In this document: positions 6,554 to 12,698 of the stretch, piece after piece
How positions within the stretch are numbered: the first letter of the stretch is position 1
Layout: every line of letters starts with the position of its first letter
Origin: JBHPCZ01 sp042573625
GTDB lineage: Bacteria; Desulfobacterota; Desulfobacteria; Desulfobacterales; UBA11574
Length of the DNA stretch: 13,202 bases
Direction of reading: 5' to 3'
NCBI GenBank assembly: GCA_042573625.1
Contig: JBHPCZ010000096.1
Coordinates: 1 to 13,202, forward strand
Notes under the pieces: model-generated
What the model was told of the DNA's origin: nothing
Database searches by the model: none
The model's input: the letters and a program-made list of their open reading frames with translations, nothing else
Made by a program: the position numbers and the translations under genes

Positions 6554-7327
6554 TTATTTTAAACCGATGGCAACCGCAAACCGGCCGGTCGTACCCTCTC
6601 CCCGAAATGAAAAAAACCGTTCGGTATTGCACTTGGTACATATTTCGCTTAAATCAATATTCTCGCTCAACACCCCCGCGTTACAAAGCTGGTTACGGCT
6701 TAAGGACCAGAAATCAAAATGATTCGACCCATCCTTGTATCCCCATAACGCAGTAGGAATCTCGGACTTGTAGTTAATAAATTCGGCACAGCAAGGGCCC
6801 AGAGACGGGCTGATACCTGCGACAATATTATCGGAGTTACAAGTAAATCGTTTTTCCATCACCCTTATCGTATGTCCAATAATATTTTTAATACTACCCC
6901 GCCATCCGCAATGAATATTTGCGACCACCTGACGGTCAGGATCGTACAAAAGGACGGACTGGCAGTCGGCCACCTTTACCACAAGGTTTTTCTTTGAGAT
7001 ATCCGTCACCAGGGCGTCGCCGACAAAAGGCGGCGCCGAATTTGCGGAAAGACCATCAAGGCTGTTTTCGGAGAATACCAGGACTTCTGTTCCGTGCACC
7101 TGATTTGCAGAAACCAGATCTTCGGCATCCATGCATTTTGAAACAACAGACAGGTTCTGATGTACATTGCTTGGCACGTCTCCAACCCCGAAACTGACAT
7201 TCAGACTCTGGAATGGTTCGCTGCTGTAACCGCAGTGTCTCGTAAAAACCGCATGCTGAACACTGGAAATCGCCGCCAATTTTGGAAATTGAAAAAAAGA
7301 AACTCCCTTATTATTTTTTAAAATCAA
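6554..7327 (-). CDS. pgeF: PgeF/YfiH family protein (peptidoglycan editing factor, laccase-domain)
   Basis: The family removes wrongly inserted L-serine from peptidoglycan precursors in E. coli (PgeF, formerly YfiH); some members were described as polyphenol oxidases or purine nucleoside enzymes. The 257-residue protein has the zinc-site residues His78 (NQVHG), Cys122 (VADCQ) and His139 (IHCGWRG), plus GPCC at 177-180 and the C-terminal FRGEGTTGRFAVAIGL block. The common ADCxP reads ADCQS here. The start is TTG at 7327 with AAAGGG eight bases upstream; the next ATG is at residue 66, beyond conserved sequence, so TTG is very likely right. It is the last gene of the comF-led run, 38 bases after rfaE2. 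Confidence 0.92.
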   Translation of the reverse strand: MILKNNKGVSFFQFPKLAAISSVQHAVFTRHCGYSSEPFQSLNVSFGVGDVPSNVHQNLSVVSKCMDAEDLVSANQVHGTEVLVFSENSLDGLSANSAPPFVGDALVTDISKKNLVVKVADCQSVLLYDPDRQVVANIHCGWRGSIKNIIGHTIRVMEKRFTCNSDNIVAGISPSLGPCCAEFINYKSEIPTALWGYKDGSNHFDFWSLSRNQLCNAGVLSENIDLSEICTKCNTERFFSFRGEGTTGRFAVAIGLK

Positions 7328-7365
7328 ACCCGAAACCCTTTACTGCCGAATGTTAAAACCGTTTA

Positions 7366-7851
7366 TCACACTTTCTGGCAGTTTTTTATGATCCGCGCTA
7401 TGATCCCGGTGGTTGAAACACCGGGTACGACCGAAACCCTCACCACCCGGCCGCCATTTGCTTTCACAAAATCAGCGCCGATGATCTCTTCTTCCGGCCA
7501 GTCAGCGCCTTTGACGAGAACATCCGGTTGTACAACCTCTATGAGCGATAAAGGATCCGGCTCATCAAAGAGACTTACGTAATCCACGTACCACAGGCTG
7601 GAAAGAACTTCTGCCCGTTGCTCCTGTGGGATGATCGGCCTGTTTTCCTTTTTTATGGATTTCACGGATTCATCGGAATTCAATCCCACCACCAGGATAT
7701 CTCCTTCTGATTTGGCTGCGGCCAGATAACGCACATGCCCCACATGCAGGATATCAAAGCATCCATTGGTAAAAACAATCTTTTCACCTGAGGCCCTGAC
7801 AGTCTTCATTGCTTGGGCAAGATCTTCGCGCTGGATAATTTTAGACAACAT
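7366..7851 (-). CDS. rfaE2: D-glycero-beta-D-manno-heptose 1-phosphate adenylyltransferase (RfaE domain II)
   Basis: A cytidylyltransferase-fold enzyme that adenylates heptose 1-phosphate to ADP-heptose for the LPS inner core. It is a stand-alone domain, not fused to the kinase as in E. coli HldE. The nucleotide motif FTNGCFDILHVGH carries HVGH at residues 36-39 of the 161-residue form; the C-terminal VPGVSTTGII block is also typical. The frame extends to an ATG at 7872, but that has no ribosome binding site. The ATG at 7851 (MLSKIIQRED) has AAAGGG twelve bases upstream and fits relatives better. From either start the gene overlaps the end of the upstream hydrolase (11 bases from 7851), so translation is likely coupled. 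It suggests an LPS-bearing outer membrane. Confidence 0.92.
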   Translation of the reverse strand: MLSKIIQREDLAQAMKTVRASGEKIVFTNGCFDILHVGHVRYLAAAKSEGDILVVGLNSDESVKSIKKENRPIIPQEQRAEVLSSLWYVDYVSLFDEPDPLSLIEVVQPDVLVKGADWPEEEIIGADFVKANGGRVVRVSVVPGVSTTGIIARIIKNCQKV

Positions 7852-8635
7852 ACGAACCGGGAACCCTTTCATTCAAACATGGAATTTTATTTCGGAACGC
7901 CGATATTTCGCGAAAATCGATGTCAGCATTTTGGACAGAAACGCCATCTTCAGCCACGACCGGGACATTGCCCAGAGGCGTAACGATCTGGGAATGACCG
8001 CCGTATACCAGATTGTTTTCTTCTCCGCATCTGTTTGCTGCCACGATATAAAATTGATTTTCAATCGCCCTTGCCCTCAAAAGAATATCCCAATGATGGA
8101 TACGAACAGCGGGCCACTGGGCCGGCACCACAACCGTCATGGCGCCCTTAAGCGCGAGAGAACGGCAAAGTTCGGGAAACCGCAGATCATAGCACGTCAT
8201 CAGTCCCAGGGGGCCGACGGATGTTTCACACACCACTGCCGCTTTTCCCGCGGCATAGAATTGATCTTCATCCGTAAGGGAAAACAGATGGATCTTCCTG
8301 TAAGCGCCGGCAAGAGAACCATTGCTGTCAACAACGTAGAGTGTATTGAAGATCCCGTTGTCCGAAGCCTCCGGCATAGATCCCGCAATGACCATGTTGT
8401 ATTCAAGTGCCACTTGGCAGAGCCTGTCCAAAACATCCGGTGTCTTTCGAGCATGCACAGATAACCTATGATTGTCAAAACCGCAAGACCACATTTCCGG
8501 AAGAACAGCCAATTTTACATCCAGGGCGCCGAGTTGACCCAAACCGTCGAGTGCTGTCGACAAATTTGAGTCTACATCGCCCAGCTTGACATCAAATTGT
8601 ACAAAGCCGGCCTTAAAAGGTTTTTCGTTGTTCAT
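7841..8635 (-). CDS. carbon-nitrogen hydrolase (nitrilase superfamily, omega-amidase-like)
   Basis: The 264-residue protein has the Glu-Lys-Cys triad of the nitrilase superfamily: Glu47 in LPEMW, Lys114 in YRKIHLF and Cys148 in TCYDLRFPE. The length and the block PAQWPAVRIHHWDILLRARA after the nucleophile resemble NIT2/YafV omega-amidases, which hydrolyse alpha-ketoglutaramate or ketosuccinamate; substrate is not decidable from sequence. The cytoplasmic location follows from the lack of a signal peptide. The ATG at 8635 has AAGAGG close upstream. It follows comF after 68 bases and overlaps the start of rfaE2, so it belongs to this run. Its link to the neighbours is positional only. Confidence 0.9.
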   Translation of the reverse strand: MNNEKPFKAGFVQFDVKLGDVDSNLSTALDGLGQLGALDVKLAVLPEMWSCGFDNHRLSVHARKTPDVLDRLCQVALEYNMVIAGSMPEASDNGIFNTLYVVDSNGSLAGAYRKIHLFSLTDEDQFYAAGKAAVVCETSVGPLGLMTCYDLRFPELCRSLALKGAMTVVVPAQWPAVRIHHWDILLRARAIENQFYIVAANRCGEENNLVYGGHSQIVTPLGNVPVVAEDGVSVQNADIDFREISAFRNKIPCLNERVPGSYVV

Positions 8636-8703
8636 TTTCCTCTTCCTACCAGAGTCCTGCTTTCAAACGACATCGTTTGCGATACCAAAGAGAAGGCGGA
8701 CAG

Positions 8704-9570
8704 CTACATGGCTCGTGCCAAGGTTAAAACATCAACCTGCCTGGCGCCCGTGCCCAGCAAAACCTTTGCACATTCATTTGCTGTTGCACCGGTAGTATAC
8801 ACATCATCAACAAGAAGCACCCGCTTCCCATTCAATTTTTCAGCATCCCTGATTCTGAAAGCATCCTTTATATTTGCTTTACGTTTCTTGCGATCCAGAC
8901 CGGTCTGCGGTTCGGTCCATCTGTTTCTGACAAGAAGATGCCTCTCAATATGCATATGCGAAAGTCCGATATCAATGGCCTTGGCAAAAGAACCCCAGTC
9001 TTTTACAAGAAGGAAGGACTGGTTAAATCCCCGCTTTTTCAGTCGTTTAACATGAAGGGGAACAGGGATGACCACATCTATACTCTTCTCATCCCACAGG
9101 GCGATAAAAGAAAAAAAAAGGAGCATCCCAAGAGGTCTCGCCAGTTGTATTTTCCCCCGATATTTCAATAAATGGATCGCCTCAAGCAGCGCATGGTCGT
9201 AGATGCCGGGAGCTCGGGCGATGTTGAATCTCTTTGGAGATCCCAGGCACTCACCACAAAAATGATCCTCACCTTCACGGCTTTTAAACATGATGCCGCA
9301 GCTGGAACAGAAAGGAGATTCAACCGGTAAAAAATCGGCTGAGCAGGTAGTGCATAAAAAGGGGGCCATTAACCCTTCAAAGATTGCCTTCTTGGATGGA
9401 CTAAAAAGGAGTTCATCCTGAAAGCAGTTTTCAAATAAACGGCCGCCCTGTGCCGCTTCAGGATTAAAGAAAGATCTGCATGCCAGGCATTTTGCCGGGA
9501 AAAAAGCCGCTTTCAGGGCATTGGCCATGCGGATCATCAAATCTTTAAAACCGGAAAAGGGCTCGGTCAT
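8704..9570 (-). CDS. comF: ComF family protein (zinc-finger phosphoribosyltransferase)
   Basis: ComF proteins combine a zinc-binding N-terminus with a type I phosphoribosyltransferase fold and are linked to DNA uptake in competent bacteria; the biochemical role is still unclear. The 288-residue protein has the PRPP loop VLLVDDVYTTGAT at 251-263 and the family motif RGFNQSFLL at 180-188. Paired cysteines at 73/76, 88/91 and 105/108 form the zinc region, and a further pair at 28/31 lies in an N-terminal stretch of roughly 70 residues that makes it longer than the usual 220-245. The ATG at 9570 has GGAGAG about 12 bases upstream. It heads the run to pgeF. Whether this organism takes up DNA cannot be judged here. 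Confidence 0.92.
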   Translation of the reverse strand: MTEPFSGFKDLMIRMANALKAAFFPAKCLACRSFFNPEAAQGGRLFENCFQDELLFSPSKKAIFEGLMAPFLCTTCSADFLPVESPFCSSCGIMFKSREGEDHFCGECLGSPKRFNIARAPGIYDHALLEAIHLLKYRGKIQLARPLGMLLFFSFIALWDEKSIDVVIPVPLHVKRLKKRGFNQSFLLVKDWGSFAKAIDIGLSHMHIERHLLVRNRWTEPQTGLDRKKRKANIKDAFRIRDAEKLNGKRVLLVDDVYTTGATANECAKVLLGTGARQVDVLTLARAM

Positions 9571-9616
9571 CTGAGGATAGATCTCTCCATGAAGAACACT
9601 TTTTTTCAGGATTACA

Positions 9617-9646
9617 CTTATAAATGCTTTTGAATCCGACCAACAA
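9617..9646 (-). promoter_or_regulatory. candidate comF promoter with overlapping inverted repeat
   Basis: On the - strand TTGTTG (9646-9641) and TATAAG (9622-9617, five of six bases) are separated by 18 bases. AACAAT-CTGT-ATTGTT at 9642-9657 is a perfect six-base inverted repeat that covers the -35. It could be an operator, or a weak hairpin after rlmB. The predicted start near 9610 leaves a leader of about 40 bases. Confidence 0.45.
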
Positions 9647-9696
9647 TCTGTATTGTTCAGTTCTTAAGTTGACACAGCTCACTAAATCAATAAAGC

Positions 9697-10449
9697 TCAT
9701 CCTTTTATCCGGTGCTCTCTCTGCCTGAATCCTTCATACATGGCGATCGCTGCTGCCACGGACGCATTCAAAGAATCAATTTTCCCCATTTGGGGGATAG
9801 AAACCAGCACGTCACATTGTTTTTTAACCAGAGGGCGGATCCCCTTTTCCTCTCCACCAACTATAATGGCCACCGAATCTGTAAAATCAACGGAAAAAAT
9901 GGACCTTTCGGCATCTTTATCCATCCCAAAAATCCACAACCCTTTTTTCTTCATGTCCTTGATCGTATTTGCCATGTTTGTGACCCTTGCCAGGTGAACA
10001 TGCTCGAGTGCCCCGGCAGATGCCTTGGATACAGCCGGTGTCGGCGGAGCGGATCGATCTTTTGGGATAACAATGCCGTCTACATCAAAACAAAGCGCCG
10101 TTCGGACGATGGCACCAAGATTATGTGGATCAACCACATTGTCAATCAGCAACAGAAAAGGGTTTGTTCCTTCAGCTTTTTTTCTAGAGAAAATATCAGA
10201 ATAATCGACAAAAGCAAATTGGCTTACCTTTGCACCGACTCCCTGATGCAAGTCAGAGCCTGCCATCGAACTGAGCTGATCGGGGTTTACTTTCACTATC
10301 GGTATCTTCAGAGACCCAGCCAATGCCAGCACTTTATCAAGTCGCTTTGAAGATTTATCCTTTGAAATGAAGACGCTGAAGAAAGACCGTTTACCTGCTT
10401 TAAGGGCTTCAAAAACAGGATGAACACCATAAAGTATTTCTGTCTTCAT
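9697..10449 (-). CDS. rlmB: 23S rRNA (guanosine-2'-O-)-methyltransferase RlmB-like (TrmH/SPOUT)
   Basis: A SPOUT-class methyltransferase that 2'-O-methylates a guanosine (G2251 in E. coli) of 23S rRNA using S-adenosylmethionine. In the 250-residue form the N-terminal substrate-binding domain (about 1-75) is followed by motif 1, NVVDPHNLGAIVRTA (Asn110, Arg116), motif 2, GGEEKGIRPLV at 198-208, and motif 3, IPQMGKIDSLNASVA at 218-232, which form the knotted SAM pocket. The frame runs on to a TTG at 10515, but the ATG at 10449 (MKTEILYGVHPV) begins the conserved domain and gives the usual length; neither start has a good ribosome binding site. It is the last gene after gmk, 79 bases downstream. 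The exact target guanosine is inferred from the family; a tRNA target is less likely. Confidence 0.9.
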   Translation of the reverse strand: MKTEILYGVHPVFEALKAGKRSFFSVFISKDKSSKRLDKVLALAGSLKIPIVKVNPDQLSSMAGSDLHQGVGAKVSQFAFVDYSDIFSRKKAEGTNPFLLLIDNVVDPHNLGAIVRTALCFDVDGIVIPKDRSAPPTPAVSKASAGALEHVHLARVTNMANTIKDMKKKGLWIFGMDKDAERSIFSVDFTDSVAIIVGGEEKGIRPLVKKQCDVLVSIPQMGKIDSLNASVAAAIAMYEGFRQREHRIKG

Positions 10450-10528
10450 ATCGCTAATCTTTAAGGGCGCAAACCGAATATTTTCGATATGTGCAATGCT
10501 GCTTTTCTGTGACAAAGATGATAACGGA

Positions 10529-11143
10529 TTATGTTGATTGATACTGATCTATTATGGATATCAGTTGTTCAATGGCGACAGATAATTGATCATTGGTTAT
10601 AATATGGCGGTAAAGATCTTTTTGGGCCATTTCTTTCTCTGCATTCGCAAGACGCCTCGAAATGACCTCTTCGCTATCGGTCCCTCTCGCTTCCAGGCGA
10701 CTTCTCAGTATGTCCAGCGACGGCGGCATAATGAAAATTGTAATGGCTTCAGGGTATTTTTCGAGAATCTGGCGGGTGCCCTGGACATCAATATCCAAGA
10801 GGATATCACTCCCGCTGGCTAAGCCCCTATCCAGAAATTCGGTATCGGTGCCGTAATAATTGCCATGCACTTCAGCCCACTCAGCCCATGTGCCCTTTTC
10901 GATCCTTTTTTTGAAATCGCCTTTGGAAATAAAATGGTAGTCAACGCCTTTGCGATCTCCTCTTCTGGGTTCTCGTGTCGTGTATGATACCGAATAAAAC
11001 ATATTGGCAAATTGATCAAGAACAGCCCTGCAAAGGGTCGTCTTTCCCGCCCCGGACGGTGCGGCGATGATGTAAAGACGACCAAGGTTGCTACTCGCCG
11101 TTTGGTTATCTGAATCCGATCGATTGGTTTTTTGGGAATGCAT
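10529..11143 (-). CDS. gmk: guanylate kinase
   Basis: Converts GMP and ATP to GDP and ADP in purine nucleotide supply. The 204-residue protein has Walker A APSGAGKTT at 28-36, the GMP-binding stretch YSVSYTTREPRRGD at 50-63 followed by GVDYHF, and LLDIDVQGT at 115-123. The first 20 residues are a polar, poorly conserved tail; most guanylate kinases start close to the LYIIAAPSG strand, but no better internal start is seen. The ATG at 11143 is 12 bases after the remA stop. The order yicC-remA-gmk is common in many bacteria, and this arrangement supports co-transcription with remA. Confidence 0.97.
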   Translation of the reverse strand: MHSQKTNRSDSDNQTASSNLGRLYIIAAPSGAGKTTLCRAVLDQFANMFYSVSYTTREPRRGDRKGVDYHFISKGDFKKRIEKGTWAEWAEVHGNYYGTDTEFLDRGLASGSDILLDIDVQGTRQILEKYPEAITIFIMPPSLDILRSRLEARGTDSEEVISRRLANAEKEMAQKDLYRHIITNDQLSVAIEQLISIIDQYQST

Positions 11144-11155
11144 AACAGGTTATTG

Positions 11156-11404
11156 TTATTCTTTAAGCGTTGCAAACCGTTGGGAAATCGTCTCTGCCTG
11201 TATGGCTGACAGAACAATGTGGTTGCTGTCCATTATGATAATAGACCGGGTTCTGCGACCGTGTGTTGCATGTATCAGGCGTCTATCTTCTTTGGCTTCA
11301 TCTTTAAGCCGTTTCATTGGCGCAGAATTGGGTGATACAATGGCGACAACCCGGTCGGCAACCACTGAATTTCCAAAACCGATGTTCAACAAACGCGGTT
11401 CCAT
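11156..11404 (-). CDS. remA: RemA-like regulator (DUF370 family)
   Basis: A small protein (82 residues) of the DUF370/RemA family. In Bacillus subtilis RemA binds DNA and activates biofilm matrix and osmoprotection genes; in Gram-negative bacteria its role is little known. The sequence matches along its length: LLNIGFGN at 5-12, VSPNSAPMKRL at 23-33, and GRRTRS at 49-54, with Arg18 and Arg50-Arg51 at positions reported important for DNA binding in B. subtilis. Two ATGs lie further upstream (11419 and 11416), but only the ATG at 11404 has a strong ribosome binding site. It precedes gmk by 12 bases. A 143-base fold-back element separates it from yicC, with which it is usually adjacent. Confidence 0.93.
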   Translation of the reverse strand: MEPRLLNIGFGNSVVADRVVAIVSPNSAPMKRLKDEAKEDRRLIHATHGRRTRSIIIMDSNHIVLSAIQAETISQRFATLKE

Positions 11405-11409
11405 ATAAT

Positions 11410-11414
11410 CCTCC
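11410..11414 (-). promoter_or_regulatory. ribosome binding site that sets the remA start
   Basis: GGAGG on the - strand, five bases before the ATG at 11404 and downstream of the two other in-frame ATGs. This favours the shorter 82-residue product, which also matches family N-termini. Confidence 0.75.
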
Positions 11415-11435
11415 ATCATTTAGAAAAGCGCATAC

Positions 11436-11578
11436 TAGAACCTATCTCAAAAAAAAGATTAGGGTTCAGGGCAAGGCGCGAAACGGTAAAAAAGCGGAGC
11501 ATACACGTAGTATGTGAGCATTTTGAACCGTTTCGCAACACCGCCATGGGCACTTAGATTTTTTTGAGATAGGTTCTA
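11436..11578. repeat. MITE-like fold-back element, family B
   Basis: A 143-base near-palindrome with perfect 20-base inverted ends (TAGAACCTATCTC followed by seven A; 11436-11455 and 11559-11578). Further in, GCGAAACGGT pairs with ACCGTTTCGC, and at the centre CATAC-ACGTA-GTATG forms a hairpin. The two arms align end to end without gaps, so a single-stranded copy would fold fully. It has no coding capacity. TA lies at both ends, consistent with a TA target duplication, though TA could also be part of the element. It sits between yicC (34 bases away) and remA (31 bases away). It shares no end sequence with family A. Confidence 0.85.
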
Positions 11579-11612
11579 ATAACTTTAGATGCTTTGCTCG
11601 CTGCGCGATACG

Positions 11613-12494
11613 TTATTCCACATTCTGAACCTGTTCTCTCATCTTTTCCAGCTCGGATTTGATATCGACGATCATATGAGAAATGTTTATTTTTTCTGTC
11701 TTGGATCCTATCGTGTTAAATTCCCGGTTCAGCTCCTGCAGCAAAAAGTTGAGCTTTCGACCGGAAGAATCCTCTGAATTCATAATCATTCGGAACTGTT
11801 TAATATGGCTTCCGACCCTAACAATCTCTTCTGAAATATCACTTCTTTCTGCTAAATACGCCGCTTCCTGTGCAATCCGTTCAGGGTCAATCTGTACGGC
11901 ATCTTTGGTCAATGCCTTTATACGCTCTTTCAGTCGCTCCTGATAATGAGATAAAAGATCGCCGGAAGCGATTTCGATTTGATCAATACATTCTTGAATA
12001 GTGTCAAGTCGACCGGCGATATCTTGAGCCATATTGGCTCCCTCCCTTTCTCGCATAGCGACAAGGTCTCCCATGGCCTCTTCCAGGCAATCCTTGACAA
12101 CAGGCCAAACCGTCTCCACATCCCTATCGACCTCGGCAGGTTTGACAACCCCGCCTGCACCCACCAGAAAGTCCACGGATAATTGGGCATTAATATCAAA
12201 CTCGTTTTTCAACTGAACCAATGCCTCATGATAGGCCCTGGCTTTGGGCTTATTAATCTCAAAGGTAAATACTTCATCGGAATCATCCCTGATCTGTATT
12301 CTAATCTCTATCCGACCCCTTGTAACCCTTTCTGCAACCCGTCCCTTGATTCTCTCTTCCATGTAAAGGTATGTATGGGGGAGGCGCAAAGCAATATCAA
12401 GGAATCTGCTGTTATAGGATCGGATTTCAACTGCCGCCGAAAGGGCACCTTTCGTCTTTTCCGCTGCAGCAAATGCGGTCATGCTCTTTATCAT
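11613..12494 (-). CDS. yicC: YicC family endoribonuclease
   Basis: The YicC family acts on RNA as an endoribonuclease in E. coli, where it is linked to small-RNA decay and stationary-phase survival. The 293-residue protein matches at usual length: N-terminal MIKSMTAFA and EIRSYNSRFLDI, the middle MREREGANMAQDI at 147-159, DISEEIVRVGSH at 219-230, and the C-terminal block GRKLNFLLQELNREFNTIGS at 245-264. The ATG at 12494 has AAGGA four bases upstream. It is separated from the DUF4416 gene upstream by a family A element ending 24 bases before its start, and from remA downstream by a family B element, so any promoter must lie in or before the former. Function here is inferred from the family. 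Confidence 0.95.
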   Translation of the reverse strand: MIKSMTAFAAAEKTKGALSAAVEIRSYNSRFLDIALRLPHTYLYMEERIKGRVAERVTRGRIEIRIQIRDDSDEVFTFEINKPKARAYHEALVQLKNEFDINAQLSVDFLVGAGGVVKPAEVDRDVETVWPVVKDCLEEAMGDLVAMREREGANMAQDIAGRLDTIQECIDQIEIASGDLLSHYQERLKERIKALTKDAVQIDPERIAQEAAYLAERSDISEEIVRVGSHIKQFRMIMNSEDSSGRKLNFLLQELNREFNTIGSKTEKINISHMIVDIKSELEKMREQVQNVE

Positions 12495-12518
12495 TTTATC
12501 CTTACCTTAATTATTATT

Positions 12519-12698
12519 TAGTGCCCATCTACGAAGCGTGACGAACCCAACCAAGTGTCCAATCCAGAAATGAGCAATTATTGTGTCGCGCAAGGCCGCA
12601 CAAGGGTTTTCGGTGAGGCGTACATGGTGTACGCCGCAGCCGGAAACCCGCGGAGAACGCCGCACGGCGCAAAAAGGGCCATTTATGGATGGACACTA
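12519..12698 (+). repeat. MITE-like fold-back element, family A, copy 2
   Basis: Second copy of the 180-base element, with 17 base differences from copy 1. The block at 12553-12622 (from the inner repeat of the end motif to the hairpin) has one difference; the remaining 16 lie mostly at the ends. The hairpin is kept, as GGCGTACA-TGG-TGTACGCC, with all three changes in the loop region and one more base pair than copy 1. Its ends are TAGTGCCCATC and, as complement, TAGTGTCCATC. The right end overlaps the stop codon of the DUF4416 gene. It lies directly upstream of yicC, and the junction sequence TAAATAATAAT could act as a weak -10 for that gene. Confidence 0.85.

Noticed and set aside
7766..8464. 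232-codon + strand frame opposite rfaE2 and the hydrolase
   Set aside because: It spans two well-supported genes on the other strand and shows no domain or ribosome binding site.
10450..10515. TTG start extending rlmB by 22 residues
   Set aside because: There is no ribosome binding site, and the extension lies before the conserved start of the domain; the ATG at 10449 gives the usual length.
11088..11408. 106-codon + strand frame opposite remA and gmk
   Set aside because: It overlaps two certain genes and their ribosome binding sites on the other strand and has no supporting signal.
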